Of a stretch of DNA of 64,000 nt, positions 32,694 through 40,319 are shown piece after piece. Under the pieces are notes generated by a model. The model saw only the letters and a list, made by a program, of their open reading frames with translations. It searched no databases and was not told the origin of the DNA. The translations under genes and the position numbers were made by a program. This stretch comes from Flavobacteriales bacterium (lineage in GTDB: Bacteria; Bacteroidota; Bacteroidia; Flavobacteriales_F; PHOS-HE28), in the NCBI GenBank assembly GCA_016712535.1, contig JADJQW010000002.1:496001-560000 (forward strand), given 5' to 3'. Positions within the stretch are counted from its first letter, which is position 1. Each line of letters begins with the position of its first letter.

Positions 32694-33404
32694 ATGGCCA
32701 CCCCCTACAAGCGAATCCTCCTGAAGCTCTCCGGCGAGAGCCTCATGGGCGATCTGGACTACGGCATCGACCCGCAGCGCATCGGCCAATACGCCGATGA
32801 GATCATCGGCATCGCCAAGCAGGGCGTCGAGGTGGCCGTGGTCATCGGCGGGGGCAACATCTATCGCGGCATGCAAGCCGAAGGCAGCATTGACCGTGTA
32901 CAAGGCGATCACATGGGCATGCTCGCCACCGTGATCAACAGCCTGGCCTTGCAGAGCGCACTCGAGGCCAAAGGCCACAAGACCCGCTTGATGACCGCCA
33001 TCAAGATGGAGCAGATCGCCGAACCCTTCATCCGCCGCCGGGCCGTGCGCCATCTGGAGAAGGGCCGGGTGGTCATCTTCGGCGCCGGCACGGGCAACCC
33101 CTACTTCACCACGGATACGGCTGCGAGCCTGCGCGCCATCGAGATCGAGGCCGACGTGATCCTGAAAGGCACGCGCGTGGACGGCATCTACACCGCCGAC
33201 CCCGAGAAGGACAAGACCGCAACCAAGTACGAGAGCATCTCATTCGCTGAGGTCTATGCCAAGGGCCTCAATGTGATGGACATGACGGCCTTCACGCTCT
33301 GCAAGGAGAACAAGCTGCCGATCATCGTCTTCGACATGAACAAGCCCGGCAATCTCGGCCGACTGATCGCTGGCGAGCGCGTGGGCACGCTGGTGGAGTT
33401 CTGA
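32694..33404 (+). CDS. pyrH: UMP kinase
   Basis: The 236-residue hexameric amino-acid-kinase-fold enzyme phosphorylates UMP to UDP. Landmarks are YKRILLKLSGESLMGD, VAVVIGGGNIYRG, DHMGMLATVINSLALQ, FGAGTGNPYFTTDTAASLRA and TRVDGIYTADPEKDKTA. The pyrH-frr order is conserved in many bacteria and links nucleotide supply to translation recycling. Confidence 0.96.
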   Translation: MATPYKRILLKLSGESLMGDLDYGIDPQRIGQYADEIIGIAKQGVEVAVVIGGGNIYRGMQAEGSIDRVQGDHMGMLATVINSLALQSALEAKGHKTRLMTAIKMEQIAEPFIRRRAVRHLEKGRVVIFGAGTGNPYFTTDTAASLRAIEIEADVILKGTRVDGIYTADPEKDKTATKYESISFAEVYAKGLNVMDMTAFTLCKENKLPIIVFDMNKPGNLGRLIAGERVGTLVEF

Positions 33405-33431
33405 AGCATTTCCGCGCCCGGAGCGCGCCGC

Positions 33432-33439
33432 TATTTTTG
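33432..33439 (+). promoter_or_regulatory. Perfect -7 box TATTTTTG for frr
   Basis: TATTTTTG is an exact TAnnTTTG match, 30 bases before the frr ATG. It suggests frr can be transcribed apart from pyrH. Confidence 0.55.
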
Positions 33440-33468
33440 CGGCCCCTCAAGGGCCAATCCATTGCACC

Positions 33469-34029
33469 ATGATCAACAGCGCCGCCACCCTGAACACTTG
33501 CGAGGACCACATGCGCAAGGCCGTTGACCACCTTGAGCTCGAACTCACCAAGATCCGCGCAGGCGCCGCCAACCCGGGCATGCTCGAGACCGTGCGCGTT
33601 GATTATTACGGCCAGATGGTGCCGCTCTCGCAAGTGGCATCGGTGAACACCGGCGATGCGCGCACCTTGTTCGTGAAACCGTGGGAGAAGAAGATGATCG
33701 ACCCCATCGAGAAGGCCATCATCGGCGCCAACCTCGGCTTCAATCCCAGCAACAACGGCGAGAGCGTGATCATCCATGTGCCCATGCTCACTGAGGAGCG
33801 GCGCAAGGCGCTGGTGAAGAGCGCGCATGCGGAGATGGAGCACGCCAAGGTGGGCATCCGCAGCAGCCGTCAGAAGGCCATGGAGGCCATCAAGGCCGCC
33901 AAGAAGGAAGGCCTGCCGGAGGACAACGCCAAGGACCTGGAGGGCCAGGTGGAGAAGCTAACGGGTACCTACAACAAGAAAGCGGATGAGTTGCTGGCCG
34001 CTAAGGAGAAGGACATCATGAAGGTCTAA
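33469..34029 (+). CDS. frr: Ribosome recycling factor
   Basis: The 186-residue two-domain tRNA-shaped protein has ELTKIRAGAANPGMLETVRV, GDARTLFVKPWEKKMIDPIE, LTEERRKALVK and the C-terminal coiled coil. It splits post-termination ribosomes together with EF-G. The stop codon overlaps that of the convergent radical SAM gene (shared CTAA). Confidence 0.96.
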   Translation: MINSAATLNTCEDHMRKAVDHLELELTKIRAGAANPGMLETVRVDYYGQMVPLSQVASVNTGDARTLFVKPWEKKMIDPIEKAIIGANLGFNPSNNGESVIIHVPMLTEERRKALVKSAHAEMEHAKVGIRSSRQKAMEAIKAAKKEGLPEDNAKDLEGQVEKLTGTYNKKADELLAAKEKDIMKV

Positions 34030-35048
34030 GCCCACACCGGGCTCCCCTCACTGCAATTCCTGCACATCTCGATGCTGCTGCGCGATTGCAGCAGTGAGCG
34101 CCGGAAATCGTTGTAGGCATCGCTGTGCCACAACTCGCGGAAGCCCTGCGTGCGCAGGTCACCGAGAACATGGTGCGCATCCTTGTCGAAGCAGCAGGGC
34201 ACCACACGGCCGTCCCAAGTGATCACGCAGCTGTGCCACATCTTCCAGCAGTTGTCCTCGAGCTTGTTCTTCACCTCCCACACGCCTGAGTCGCTGCGCC
34301 GATAGCGCGCGTATTCGTCCTGCGAGGGGATCAGCGGGTGATCGTCCTTCGGATCGTAGATCTGCGCCGTCTTCAGCCAGAGCTCATCCACGCCCAGTTC
34401 GCGGGCCATCTTGCGCGCCTCGGGGATCTGGTGCTCATTGGGCTTCACCACCAGGAACTGGAAGACCACATGCGGCGTTCGGCTCTTCAGCCTGCGCTTC
34501 CACTCGACGATGCGCTTCGTGCCTTCGATCACCTTCGAGAGCTCGCCTTCGCGCCGGTATTGCGCATAGGTCTCTTGCGTGGTGCCATCGAGCGAGATGA
34601 TGAGCCGCGACAGTCCGCTGCGCACGGTGGCCTCGGCTTTCGCATCGTCGAGGAAGTGCGCGTTGGTGCTGGTGGCGGTGTAGAGTCCCTTCTCATGAGC
34701 GTAGCGCACCATGTCCAGGAAGCCGGGATTGATGTACGGCTCCCCTTGGAAGTAGAAGGTGAGGGCCCAGATGTCCGGTGCGAGCTCGTCGATGACGCGC
34801 GTGAAGAGGTCCTGCTTCAGATTGCCCGTGGGCCGGGTGAAGCTGCGGAGGCCGCTGGGGCATTCGGGGCAGCGCAGGTTGCAGGCCGTGGTGGGCTCGA
34901 AGCTGATGCTGAAGGGCAGGGCGCCGATGCGGGGCTCTCTCGTTCGCTTGGCGCGTTGGAAGCTGGCCCAAAGCGCGGCGGCATTGCGCAAGCGCCGAGG
35001 CGTCGCATAGCGGCCCCATTCCAGCGCATCCTTCGCCCGCGCGATCAT
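34026..35048 (-). CDS. Radical SAM / SPASM domain protein
   Basis: The 340-residue protein has the radical SAM cluster motif in TTACNLRCPECPSGLRSF (CxxxCxxC), a GEP-like motif in FYFQGEPYINPGF and a SPASM region at the C-terminus with CWKMWHSCVITWDGRVVPCC, a later CxxC pair in MCRNCSEG and the FRELWHSDAYNDFRRSLLQ helix. SPASM enzymes modify peptides or act in cofactor and lipid modification. No precursor peptide gene is evident near it, so the substrate is unknown. The ATG at 35048 is preceded by TACCTTGC, which resembles the local -7 box. It diverges from the MMPL gene. Confidence 0.9.
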   Translation of the reverse strand: MIARAKDALEWGRYATPRRLRNAAALWASFQRAKRTREPRIGALPFSISFEPTTACNLRCPECPSGLRSFTRPTGNLKQDLFTRVIDELAPDIWALTFYFQGEPYINPGFLDMVRYAHEKGLYTATSTNAHFLDDAKAEATVRSGLSRLIISLDGTTQETYAQYRREGELSKVIEGTKRIVEWKRRLKSRTPHVVFQFLVVKPNEHQIPEARKMARELGVDELWLKTAQIYDPKDDHPLIPSQDEYARYRRSDSGVWEVKNKLEDNCWKMWHSCVITWDGRVVPCCFDKDAHHVLGDLRTQGFRELWHSDAYNDFRRSLLQSRSSIEMCRNCSEGSPVWA

Positions 35049-35106
35049 GCGAGCAAGGTAGATCGATGGCCTAGGCCGGAAAGCGTTCCTTTGCCCGGCG
35101 CCGGAA

Positions 35107-37536
35107 ATGGCTGGCGCGCGATCATCCATGTGGGCCTGGCTCAGCAGCCGCATCCTCCGCAACCGCAACGGCATCCTGGTGGTACTGGGCATGATGACGC
35201 TATTCATGGGCTGGGGCATGAGCCGCGTGCGCATGAGCTACCGTTACGGTGGCCTGCTCCCCAAGGACGATAGCGCTTACGTGCAGTACGAGCGCCTGCT
35301 GAGCCGCTTCAGCGAGGATGGCAATGTGATCGTGCTGGCGGTGGAGGACGAACGCCTGGCCCAGGTGGGGAACTACCGCGCTTGGTGGCAATTGGGAACC
35401 GACCTTAAGGAGCAGCCCGGCGTCGATTCGGTATTCTCTGAGGCTCATCTCTTCAACTTGCTGCGCGACGATAGCCTCAAGCGCTTCCGCCTGCGCTCAA
35501 TGGTCCCGGAGCCGCCCCGCACGCAGGCGGAGGCCGACAGCATCCGCGCGCTGGTGCGCACATTGCCGTTCTACCGCGACCTGCTTTACAACGACAGCAC
35601 GGGTGCCAGCCTCATGATGGTGTTCGTGAACCCCGAGCGCTTCAACAGCGAGCAGCGAGGTGACATGGTGGAGTTGATTGATGCACGCGTGCGCGAGTTC
35701 GAGGCGACCGGCTTCAAGGTGCGCCGCAGCGGGCTGCCGTACATCCGCACGGTGGTCACCGGCCTCACCAAGTCGGAGCTGCGACTCTTCACCGGCCTCA
35801 TGCTGCTGGTGGTGGCGGTGCTGCTGTTGCTCTTCTTCCGGAGCTGGCGCGTCATGCTCACCTGCCTCACCGTGGTTGCGGTGGCCGTGGTCTGGGCGTT
35901 GGGCACCATCGGCTTGCTGGGCTATCCGATCACGCTCGTGATGGCCATCATGCCGCCGCTGATCGTGGTGATCGGAATCCCCAATTGCATATTCCTCATC
36001 AACAAGTACCACCAGGAGTACGCGGCGCACCGGAACAGGGTGAAGGCGCTGGGCCGGGTGGTGTACCGCGTGGGCCGGGCCTCCTTCATGACCAACGCCA
36101 CAACGGCGGTCGGGTTCGGGTCTTTCGTGATCACCTACAGTGATACGCTGCGCCAATTCGGACTCGTGGCCTCTCTGAACATCATGGCCGTCTTCGCGCT
36201 GAGCCTGCTGCTCGTGCCCATCCTCTTCAGCCTGCAAGGCGAACCGAAGGAGCGCCACCTGGCCCATCTCGACCGCCGCTGGGTGGATAAAGCGACCTCC
36301 GGGCTCGAGCGCATCGTGCTGCATCATCGTCCATTGGTTTATGCGGTCACGGTCATGGTGGTGGTGGTGGGCCTCGTGGGAGTCTCAAGGCTGCGCAGCG
36401 ATACGCGCGTGGTGGACGACCTGCCGCAGGATCATGCCATCATGGAGGACCTGCGTTTCCTGGAACAGCGCTTCGGTGGCGTGATGCCTTTGGAGGTGAT
36501 GGTGGATACGCGCAAGAAAGGGCAGGTGCTGAAGGAGTCGAACCTAAAGCGCCTGGCGCGCCTGCAGGATTCACTCGCCACCTATCCGGAACTCTCTCGC
36601 TCGCTCTCCGTCGCTGATGCGGTCAAGTTCATCAAGCAATCGTTCTACGGCGGGGATCCCGAGCGATATGCGCTCCTGGCCGGAACGGAGAAGACCTTCA
36701 TCCTGCCCTACCTCGAGCCGGCCTCAGGGCAGGATGGCGTGGCGCGCGGCTTCATCGATGCCGACCGCCGATCGACACGCGTCACCGTGCAGGTGGCCGA
36801 CATCGGGACCTTGCGCATGGATCCCCTGCTGGCGCGCATGCGCGTGCAGGTCGATTCGCTATTCCCTCCGGATAAGTTCGATGCGGTGATCACCGGTACG
36901 AGCGTCGTGTTCCTTGAGGGCAGCAAGTACATGGTGAAGAACCTGGCGGTTTCGCTGGTGATGGCCGTGGTGCTGATCGCTGGCCTGATGGCCCTATTGC
37001 TCGGTTCCGTGCGCATGGTGCTCATCTCGCTCGTTCCCAACCTGGTGCCGTTGGTCGCCACCGCCGGCCTCATGGGCTACCTGGGCATTCCGATCAAGCC
37101 CAGCACGATCCTCGTATTCAGCGTGGCCTTCGGCATCGCCGTGGATGATGCCATCCATTACCTGTCCCGCTACCGCATGGAGATCAAGCACGCCTCCGGC
37201 ACGATCCGGCAAGCCGTGCTCTCGGCGCTGCACGAGGCCGGTGTGAGCATGATGTACACCAGCATCGTGCTCTTCAGCGGCTTCTCGCTCTTCAGCTTCT
37301 CCGAATTCGGGGGCACGCAAGCGTTGGGCCTGCTCATCTCCTTCACCCTGCTGGTGGCCATGTTCACCAACCTGATCATCCTGCCATCGCTCCTGCTCAG
37401 TTTCGAGCGCAGCGTGACGGCCAAGAGCTTCCGTGAACCCTTGCTGGACATCCTCGACGAGGACCCGGACATCAACATCGAGGAGCTTCAGATCGAAGGC
37501 GAAGGCACCCGAACGAATACCGAGAACAGGACTTGA
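35107..37536 (+). CDS. RND-superfamily transporter, MMPL type
   Basis: The 809-residue protein has twelve membrane helices in two sets of six, each after a large periplasmic loop. The family pattern is visible in NGILVVLGMMTLFMGWGMSR, RMSYRYGGLLPKDDSAY, the helix with VMAIMPPLIVVIGIPNCIF and, in the second half, FSVAFGIAVDDAIHYLSRYR with the proton-relay Asp pair. MMPL proteins export lipids, hopanoids or glycolipids. The ATG at 35128 (seven residues later) is an alternative start. rfbA follows after one base and a polyprenyl synthase after that, hinting at a glycolipid or isoprenoid cargo. Confidence 0.88.
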   Translation: MAGARSSMWAWLSSRILRNRNGILVVLGMMTLFMGWGMSRVRMSYRYGGLLPKDDSAYVQYERLLSRFSEDGNVIVLAVEDERLAQVGNYRAWWQLGTDLKEQPGVDSVFSEAHLFNLLRDDSLKRFRLRSMVPEPPRTQAEADSIRALVRTLPFYRDLLYNDSTGASLMMVFVNPERFNSEQRGDMVELIDARVREFEATGFKVRRSGLPYIRTVVTGLTKSELRLFTGLMLLVVAVLLLLFFRSWRVMLTCLTVVAVAVVWALGTIGLLGYPITLVMAIMPPLIVVIGIPNCIFLINKYHQEYAAHRNRVKALGRVVYRVGRASFMTNATTAVGFGSFVITYSDTLRQFGLVASLNIMAVFALSLLLVPILFSLQGEPKERHLAHLDRRWVDKATSGLERIVLHHRPLVYAVTVMVVVVGLVGVSRLRSDTRVVDDLPQDHAIMEDLRFLEQRFGGVMPLEVMVDTRKKGQVLKESNLKRLARLQDSLATYPELSRSLSVADAVKFIKQSFYGGDPERYALLAGTEKTFILPYLEPASGQDGVARGFIDADRRSTRVTVQVADIGTLRMDPLLARMRVQVDSLFPPDKFDAVITGTSVVFLEGSKYMVKNLAVSLVMAVVLIAGLMALLLGSVRMVLISLVPNLVPLVATAGLMGYLGIPIKPSTILVFSVAFGIAVDDAIHYLSRYRMEIKHASGTIRQAVLSALHEAGVSMMYTSIVLFSGFSLFSFSEFGGTQALGLLISFTLLVAMFTNLIILPSLLLSFERSVTAKSFREPLLDILDEDPDINIEELQIEGEGTRTNTENRT

Positions 37537-37537
37537 C

Positions 37538-38401
37538 ATGAAAGGAATCATCCTCGCCGGTGGATCCGGCACCCGCCTGCATCCGCTCACCCTGGCCGTG
37601 AGCAAGCAGCTCATGCCCGTGTACGATAAGCCCATGATCTACTATCCCCTGAGCACGCTCATGGCCGCTGGGATACGCGAGATCCTGTTGATCAGCACGC
37701 CGCACGACCTGCCCCACTTCCGCAAGCTCCTGGGCGATGGCTCCGCTATGGGATGCGTATTCACCTATGCCGAGCAGCCCGTCCCGAACGGATTGGCGCA
37801 GGCCTTCGTGATCGGGCGCGAGCACGTGGGAAGCGATCCCGTAGCGCTCATCCTCGGCGATAACATCTTCTATGGCGGCGGCTTGGGGCGAATGCTCAGC
37901 CGCCACACCACGCCCGATGGCGGATTGGTGTTCGCCTACCATGTGAGCGACCCAGAGCGCTATGGCGTGGTGGACTTCGATGCCGATGGCAAGGTGCTCA
38001 GCATCGAAGAGAAGCCGGCGAAGCCGAAGAGCAACTATGCCGTGCCCGGCCTCTATTTCTATGACAACAGCGTGCTCGATATCGCCCGGGACCTGAAGCC
38101 AAGCGCGCGGGGCGAGTACGAGATCACCGACGTGAACAAGGAGTACCTGCGGCGCGGCAAGCTGCGCGTGGAGCTGCTCGATCGCGGCACGGCCTGGCTC
38201 GACACGGGGACCTTCGCCTCGCTGATGCAGGCCGGGCAGTTCGTGCAGGTGATCGAGGAGCGGCAGGGCTTGCGCATCGGCTGCATCGAAGAGGTGGCCT
38301 GGAAGAAAGGATGGATCACCGACGAACGATTGGAGGAGCTCGCGCGTCCGCTCACGAAGAGCGGCTACGGGCAGTACCTGCTCTCGTTGCTTAAGCGCTG
38401 A
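37538..38401 (+). CDS. rfbA: Glucose-1-phosphate thymidylyltransferase
   Basis: The 287-residue enzyme makes dTDP-glucose from dTTP and glucose-1-phosphate, the first step to dTDP-rhamnose and related sugars. The start MKGIILAGGSGTRLHPLT is the nucleotide-binding loop; other marks are KQLMPVYDKPMIYYPL, LILGDNIFYGG, IEEKPAKPKSNYAVPGLYFY and RGTAWLDTGTFASL. The remaining rfbBCD genes are not here, which is unusual. The gene starts one base after the MMPL stop. Confidence 0.95.
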   Translation: MKGIILAGGSGTRLHPLTLAVSKQLMPVYDKPMIYYPLSTLMAAGIREILLISTPHDLPHFRKLLGDGSAMGCVFTYAEQPVPNGLAQAFVIGREHVGSDPVALILGDNIFYGGGLGRMLSRHTTPDGGLVFAYHVSDPERYGVVDFDADGKVLSIEEKPAKPKSNYAVPGLYFYDNSVLDIARDLKPSARGEYEITDVNKEYLRRGKLRVELLDRGTAWLDTGTFASLMQAGQFVQVIEERQGLRIGCIEEVAWKKGWITDERLEELARPLTKSGYGQYLLSLLKR

Positions 38402-38403
38402 GC

Positions 38404-39357
38404 ATGCGGACCTTGGAAGAGCATCAGGCGGCCGTGGAGGCGCGCATCGCGCAATGGTGCGGCGCCTTGCCGAAGGGCGACCTCTATGCGCCCATGGATT
38501 ACCTGCTGCACCTCCCAGCGAAGCGCGTCCGCCCAGTGGCCACGCTCCTGGCCTGTGAGCTCTTCGGCGGCGATCCCGATGCCGCCCTCGATGCCGCTCT
38601 CGGAGTCGAGCTCTTCCACAACTTCACGCTGATGCACGATGACATCATGGATGCATCGCCCATCCGGCGCGGGCAGCCCACCGTGCATGTGCGCTGGGGC
38701 GCCAACATGGCCATCCTCAGCGGCGATGCCATGCTGGTGAAAGCCTACCAGTGCATGGGCGCCGACGCGCGCGCGCTGGCTGCATTCAATTCCTGCGCGC
38801 TGCAAGTGTGCGAAGGCCAGGAGCTCGACATGGCGTATGAGCAGGCCAGCGCAGTGACCGCTGATCAATACATGGGCATGATCCGTCGCAAGACTGCCGT
38901 GCTGCTGGCAGGCGCGTTGGAGATCGGCGCCATCAAAGCGGGCGCCAGCGAGCAGCAGCAGCGCATGATCGGCCGCTTCGGCGAGCAGCTCGGATTGGCC
39001 TTCCAGCTCCGCGATGATCACATCGATGCATTCGGTGATCCCGGCGTGACCGGCAAGCAGCGGGGGGGGGATCTGCGCGCAGGCAAAAAGACCTGGCTGC
39101 TGATCCGCGGGCTCGAGCTGGAGCGTGCGCATGGCGGCGGCGCGCTCACCACCGCTGTCGGCCAACTGAGCATCGCACGCGATGTAGGCGCCATGGTGGA
39201 AGCGCTCATCACCCTCGGAGTGCGCGAGGAATCCGATGCCCTGATCCGCGCAACGGAACAGGTGGCCATGGATGCGCTCGACAGCTTGGACGTGGCCGAA
39301 GGACGCAAGGCGCCCTTGCGCAAGCTCGCCATGGGCTTGATGGGGAGGAAGAGCTAG
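38404..39357 (+). CDS. Polyprenyl diphosphate synthase (FPP/GGPP-type)
   Basis: The 317-residue all-helical trans-prenyltransferase has the first Asp-rich motif LMHDDIMDASPIRRGQP and the second, LAFQLRDDHIDAFGD, followed by VTGKQRGGDLRAGKKTW. The aromatic residues before the first motif (FHNFT) suggest short C15-C20 products, though this is not certain. It starts two bases after rfbA. A run of nine G bases (39062-39070) lies in frame inside the gene and is a potential slippage site. Confidence 0.92.
   Translation: MRTLEEHQAAVEARIAQWCGALPKGDLYAPMDYLLHLPAKRVRPVATLLACELFGGDPDAALDAALGVELFHNFTLMHDDIMDASPIRRGQPTVHVRWGANMAILSGDAMLVKAYQCMGADARALAAFNSCALQVCEGQELDMAYEQASAVTADQYMGMIRRKTAVLLAGALEIGAIKAGASEQQQRMIGRFGEQLGLAFQLRDDHIDAFGDPGVTGKQRGGDLRAGKKTWLLIRGLELERAHGGGALTTAVGQLSIARDVGAMVEALITLGVREESDALIRATEQVAMDALDSLDVAEGRKAPLRKLAMGLMGRKS
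39062..39070 (+). repeat. G9 homopolymer inside the polyprenyl synthase gene
   Basis: Nine consecutive G bases encode part of Arg-Gly-Gly-Asp. The reading frame is intact at this length. It is the longest homopolymer I noticed in the window. Confidence 0.7.
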
Positions 39358-39361
39358 GCCA

Positions 39362-40258
39362 TCACGCCAGGTCGCGCAGGGCATCATCGAGCAACGTGAT
39401 CCTGGAGGCCACGCCTGCCACTTTCGCCCGCTCAGCGCGCATCGGCGATCCCTCGAGCAGCAGTCCGGCCATTTCACCGAAGGCCGCCTTCAGCAGGAAG
39501 CCCGGAACCGGCGGGAGCCAGAAAGGCCTGCCCACCGCACGCGCAACGCTGCGCATGAAGTCCGCATTCGTGGCATTGCCGCCCAGCACGTTGTACGCGC
39601 CGTGCATAGGCCTTTCATCCAAGGCGTGGAGGTAAGCGCGCACCAGGTCATCGATGTGGATCCACGGCATCCATTGCCTGCCGCTGCCCAGCGCGGCGGC
39701 CAGCCCCCAGCGCGCAGGAGCGGCGAGCTTCGGCCATGCGCCGCCATCGCGGGCCAGCACCACGGGCGTGCGCAGCTTCACCACGCGGCAGAGCGCGCCC
39801 CATTCGTCCACGGCGCGCTCCCATTCCACAGTGATGCGCGCGATGGTATCGGTGCCCGGCGGATCACTCTCGCTGAACGGATCATCGCGCGTCACCGCGC
39901 CATAGTACCCTGAGCCCGATGCGCTCACGAAGCACTCGGGCGCGCATCCGTTCTCTTGGACAGCACGCAACAGGAGCCGGGCGGAAGCGGCGCGGCTCGC
40001 GATCAGCTCCGCCACGCGCGCCTTCGTCCAGCGCTTGTCGGCGATGCCCGACCCTGCCAGATGAACGATGCGATCGGCCCCATGCAGCGCATCCGGATCG
40101 ATGCGGCCCTGCTTCACGTCCCACGCGAAAGCGCGGACACTGCCGTGGGTTCCAGCGCGTCTGCTGAGCCAGCGCACCTCGTGGCCTTGGGCGAGCAGTG
40201 CTTGAGTGAGCTTCCGCCCGATCATGCCGCTTCCGCCGGTGATGAGCACGATGGACAT
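39362..40258 (-). CDS. TIGR01777-family NAD-dependent epimerase/oxidoreductase (YfcH-like)
   Basis: The 298-residue extended-SDR protein starts MSIVLITGGSGMIGRKLTQA (cofactor loop) and has VHLAGSGIADKRWTKARV, SASGSGYYG (where the catalytic Tyr lies), WERAVDE and the MPWIHIDDLVRAYLHAL segment. It ends in a DUF1731 domain with RPFWLPPVPGFLLKAAFGEM. The family has no settled substrate and is sometimes tied to cell division inhibitor SulA by annotation only. It converges on the polyprenyl synthase with a gap of four bases. Confidence 0.92.
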   Translation of the reverse strand: MSIVLITGGSGMIGRKLTQALLAQGHEVRWLSRRAGTHGSVRAFAWDVKQGRIDPDALHGADRIVHLAGSGIADKRWTKARVAELIASRAASARLLLRAVQENGCAPECFVSASGSGYYGAVTRDDPFSESDPPGTDTIARITVEWERAVDEWGALCRVVKLRTPVVLARDGGAWPKLAAPARWGLAAALGSGRQWMPWIHIDDLVRAYLHALDERPMHGAYNVLGGNATNADFMRSVARAVGRPFWLPPVPGFLLKAAFGEMAGLLLEGSPMRAERAKVAGVASRITLLDDALRDLA

Positions 40259-40271
40259 GGACGCTAAACAA

Positions 40272-40301
40272 CAACGGGCGCCGAAGGATCGGCGCCCGTT
40301 G
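40272..40301 (-). terminator. 12-bp hairpin after the large T9SS gene
   Basis: The stem 40272-40283 pairs with 40290-40301 around a six-base loop. It lies just downstream of the leftward T9SS gene and before the epimerase start. Confidence 0.7.
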
Positions 40302-40319
40302 ACATTTCGTTGGATCTGA

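Noticed and set aside
30990..33053. A long open frame on the minus strand across rpsB, tsf and pyrH
   Set aside because: It is antisense to three certain genes and reads as His/Ala/Leu-rich low-complexity protein, the expected shadow of GC-biased third codon positions.
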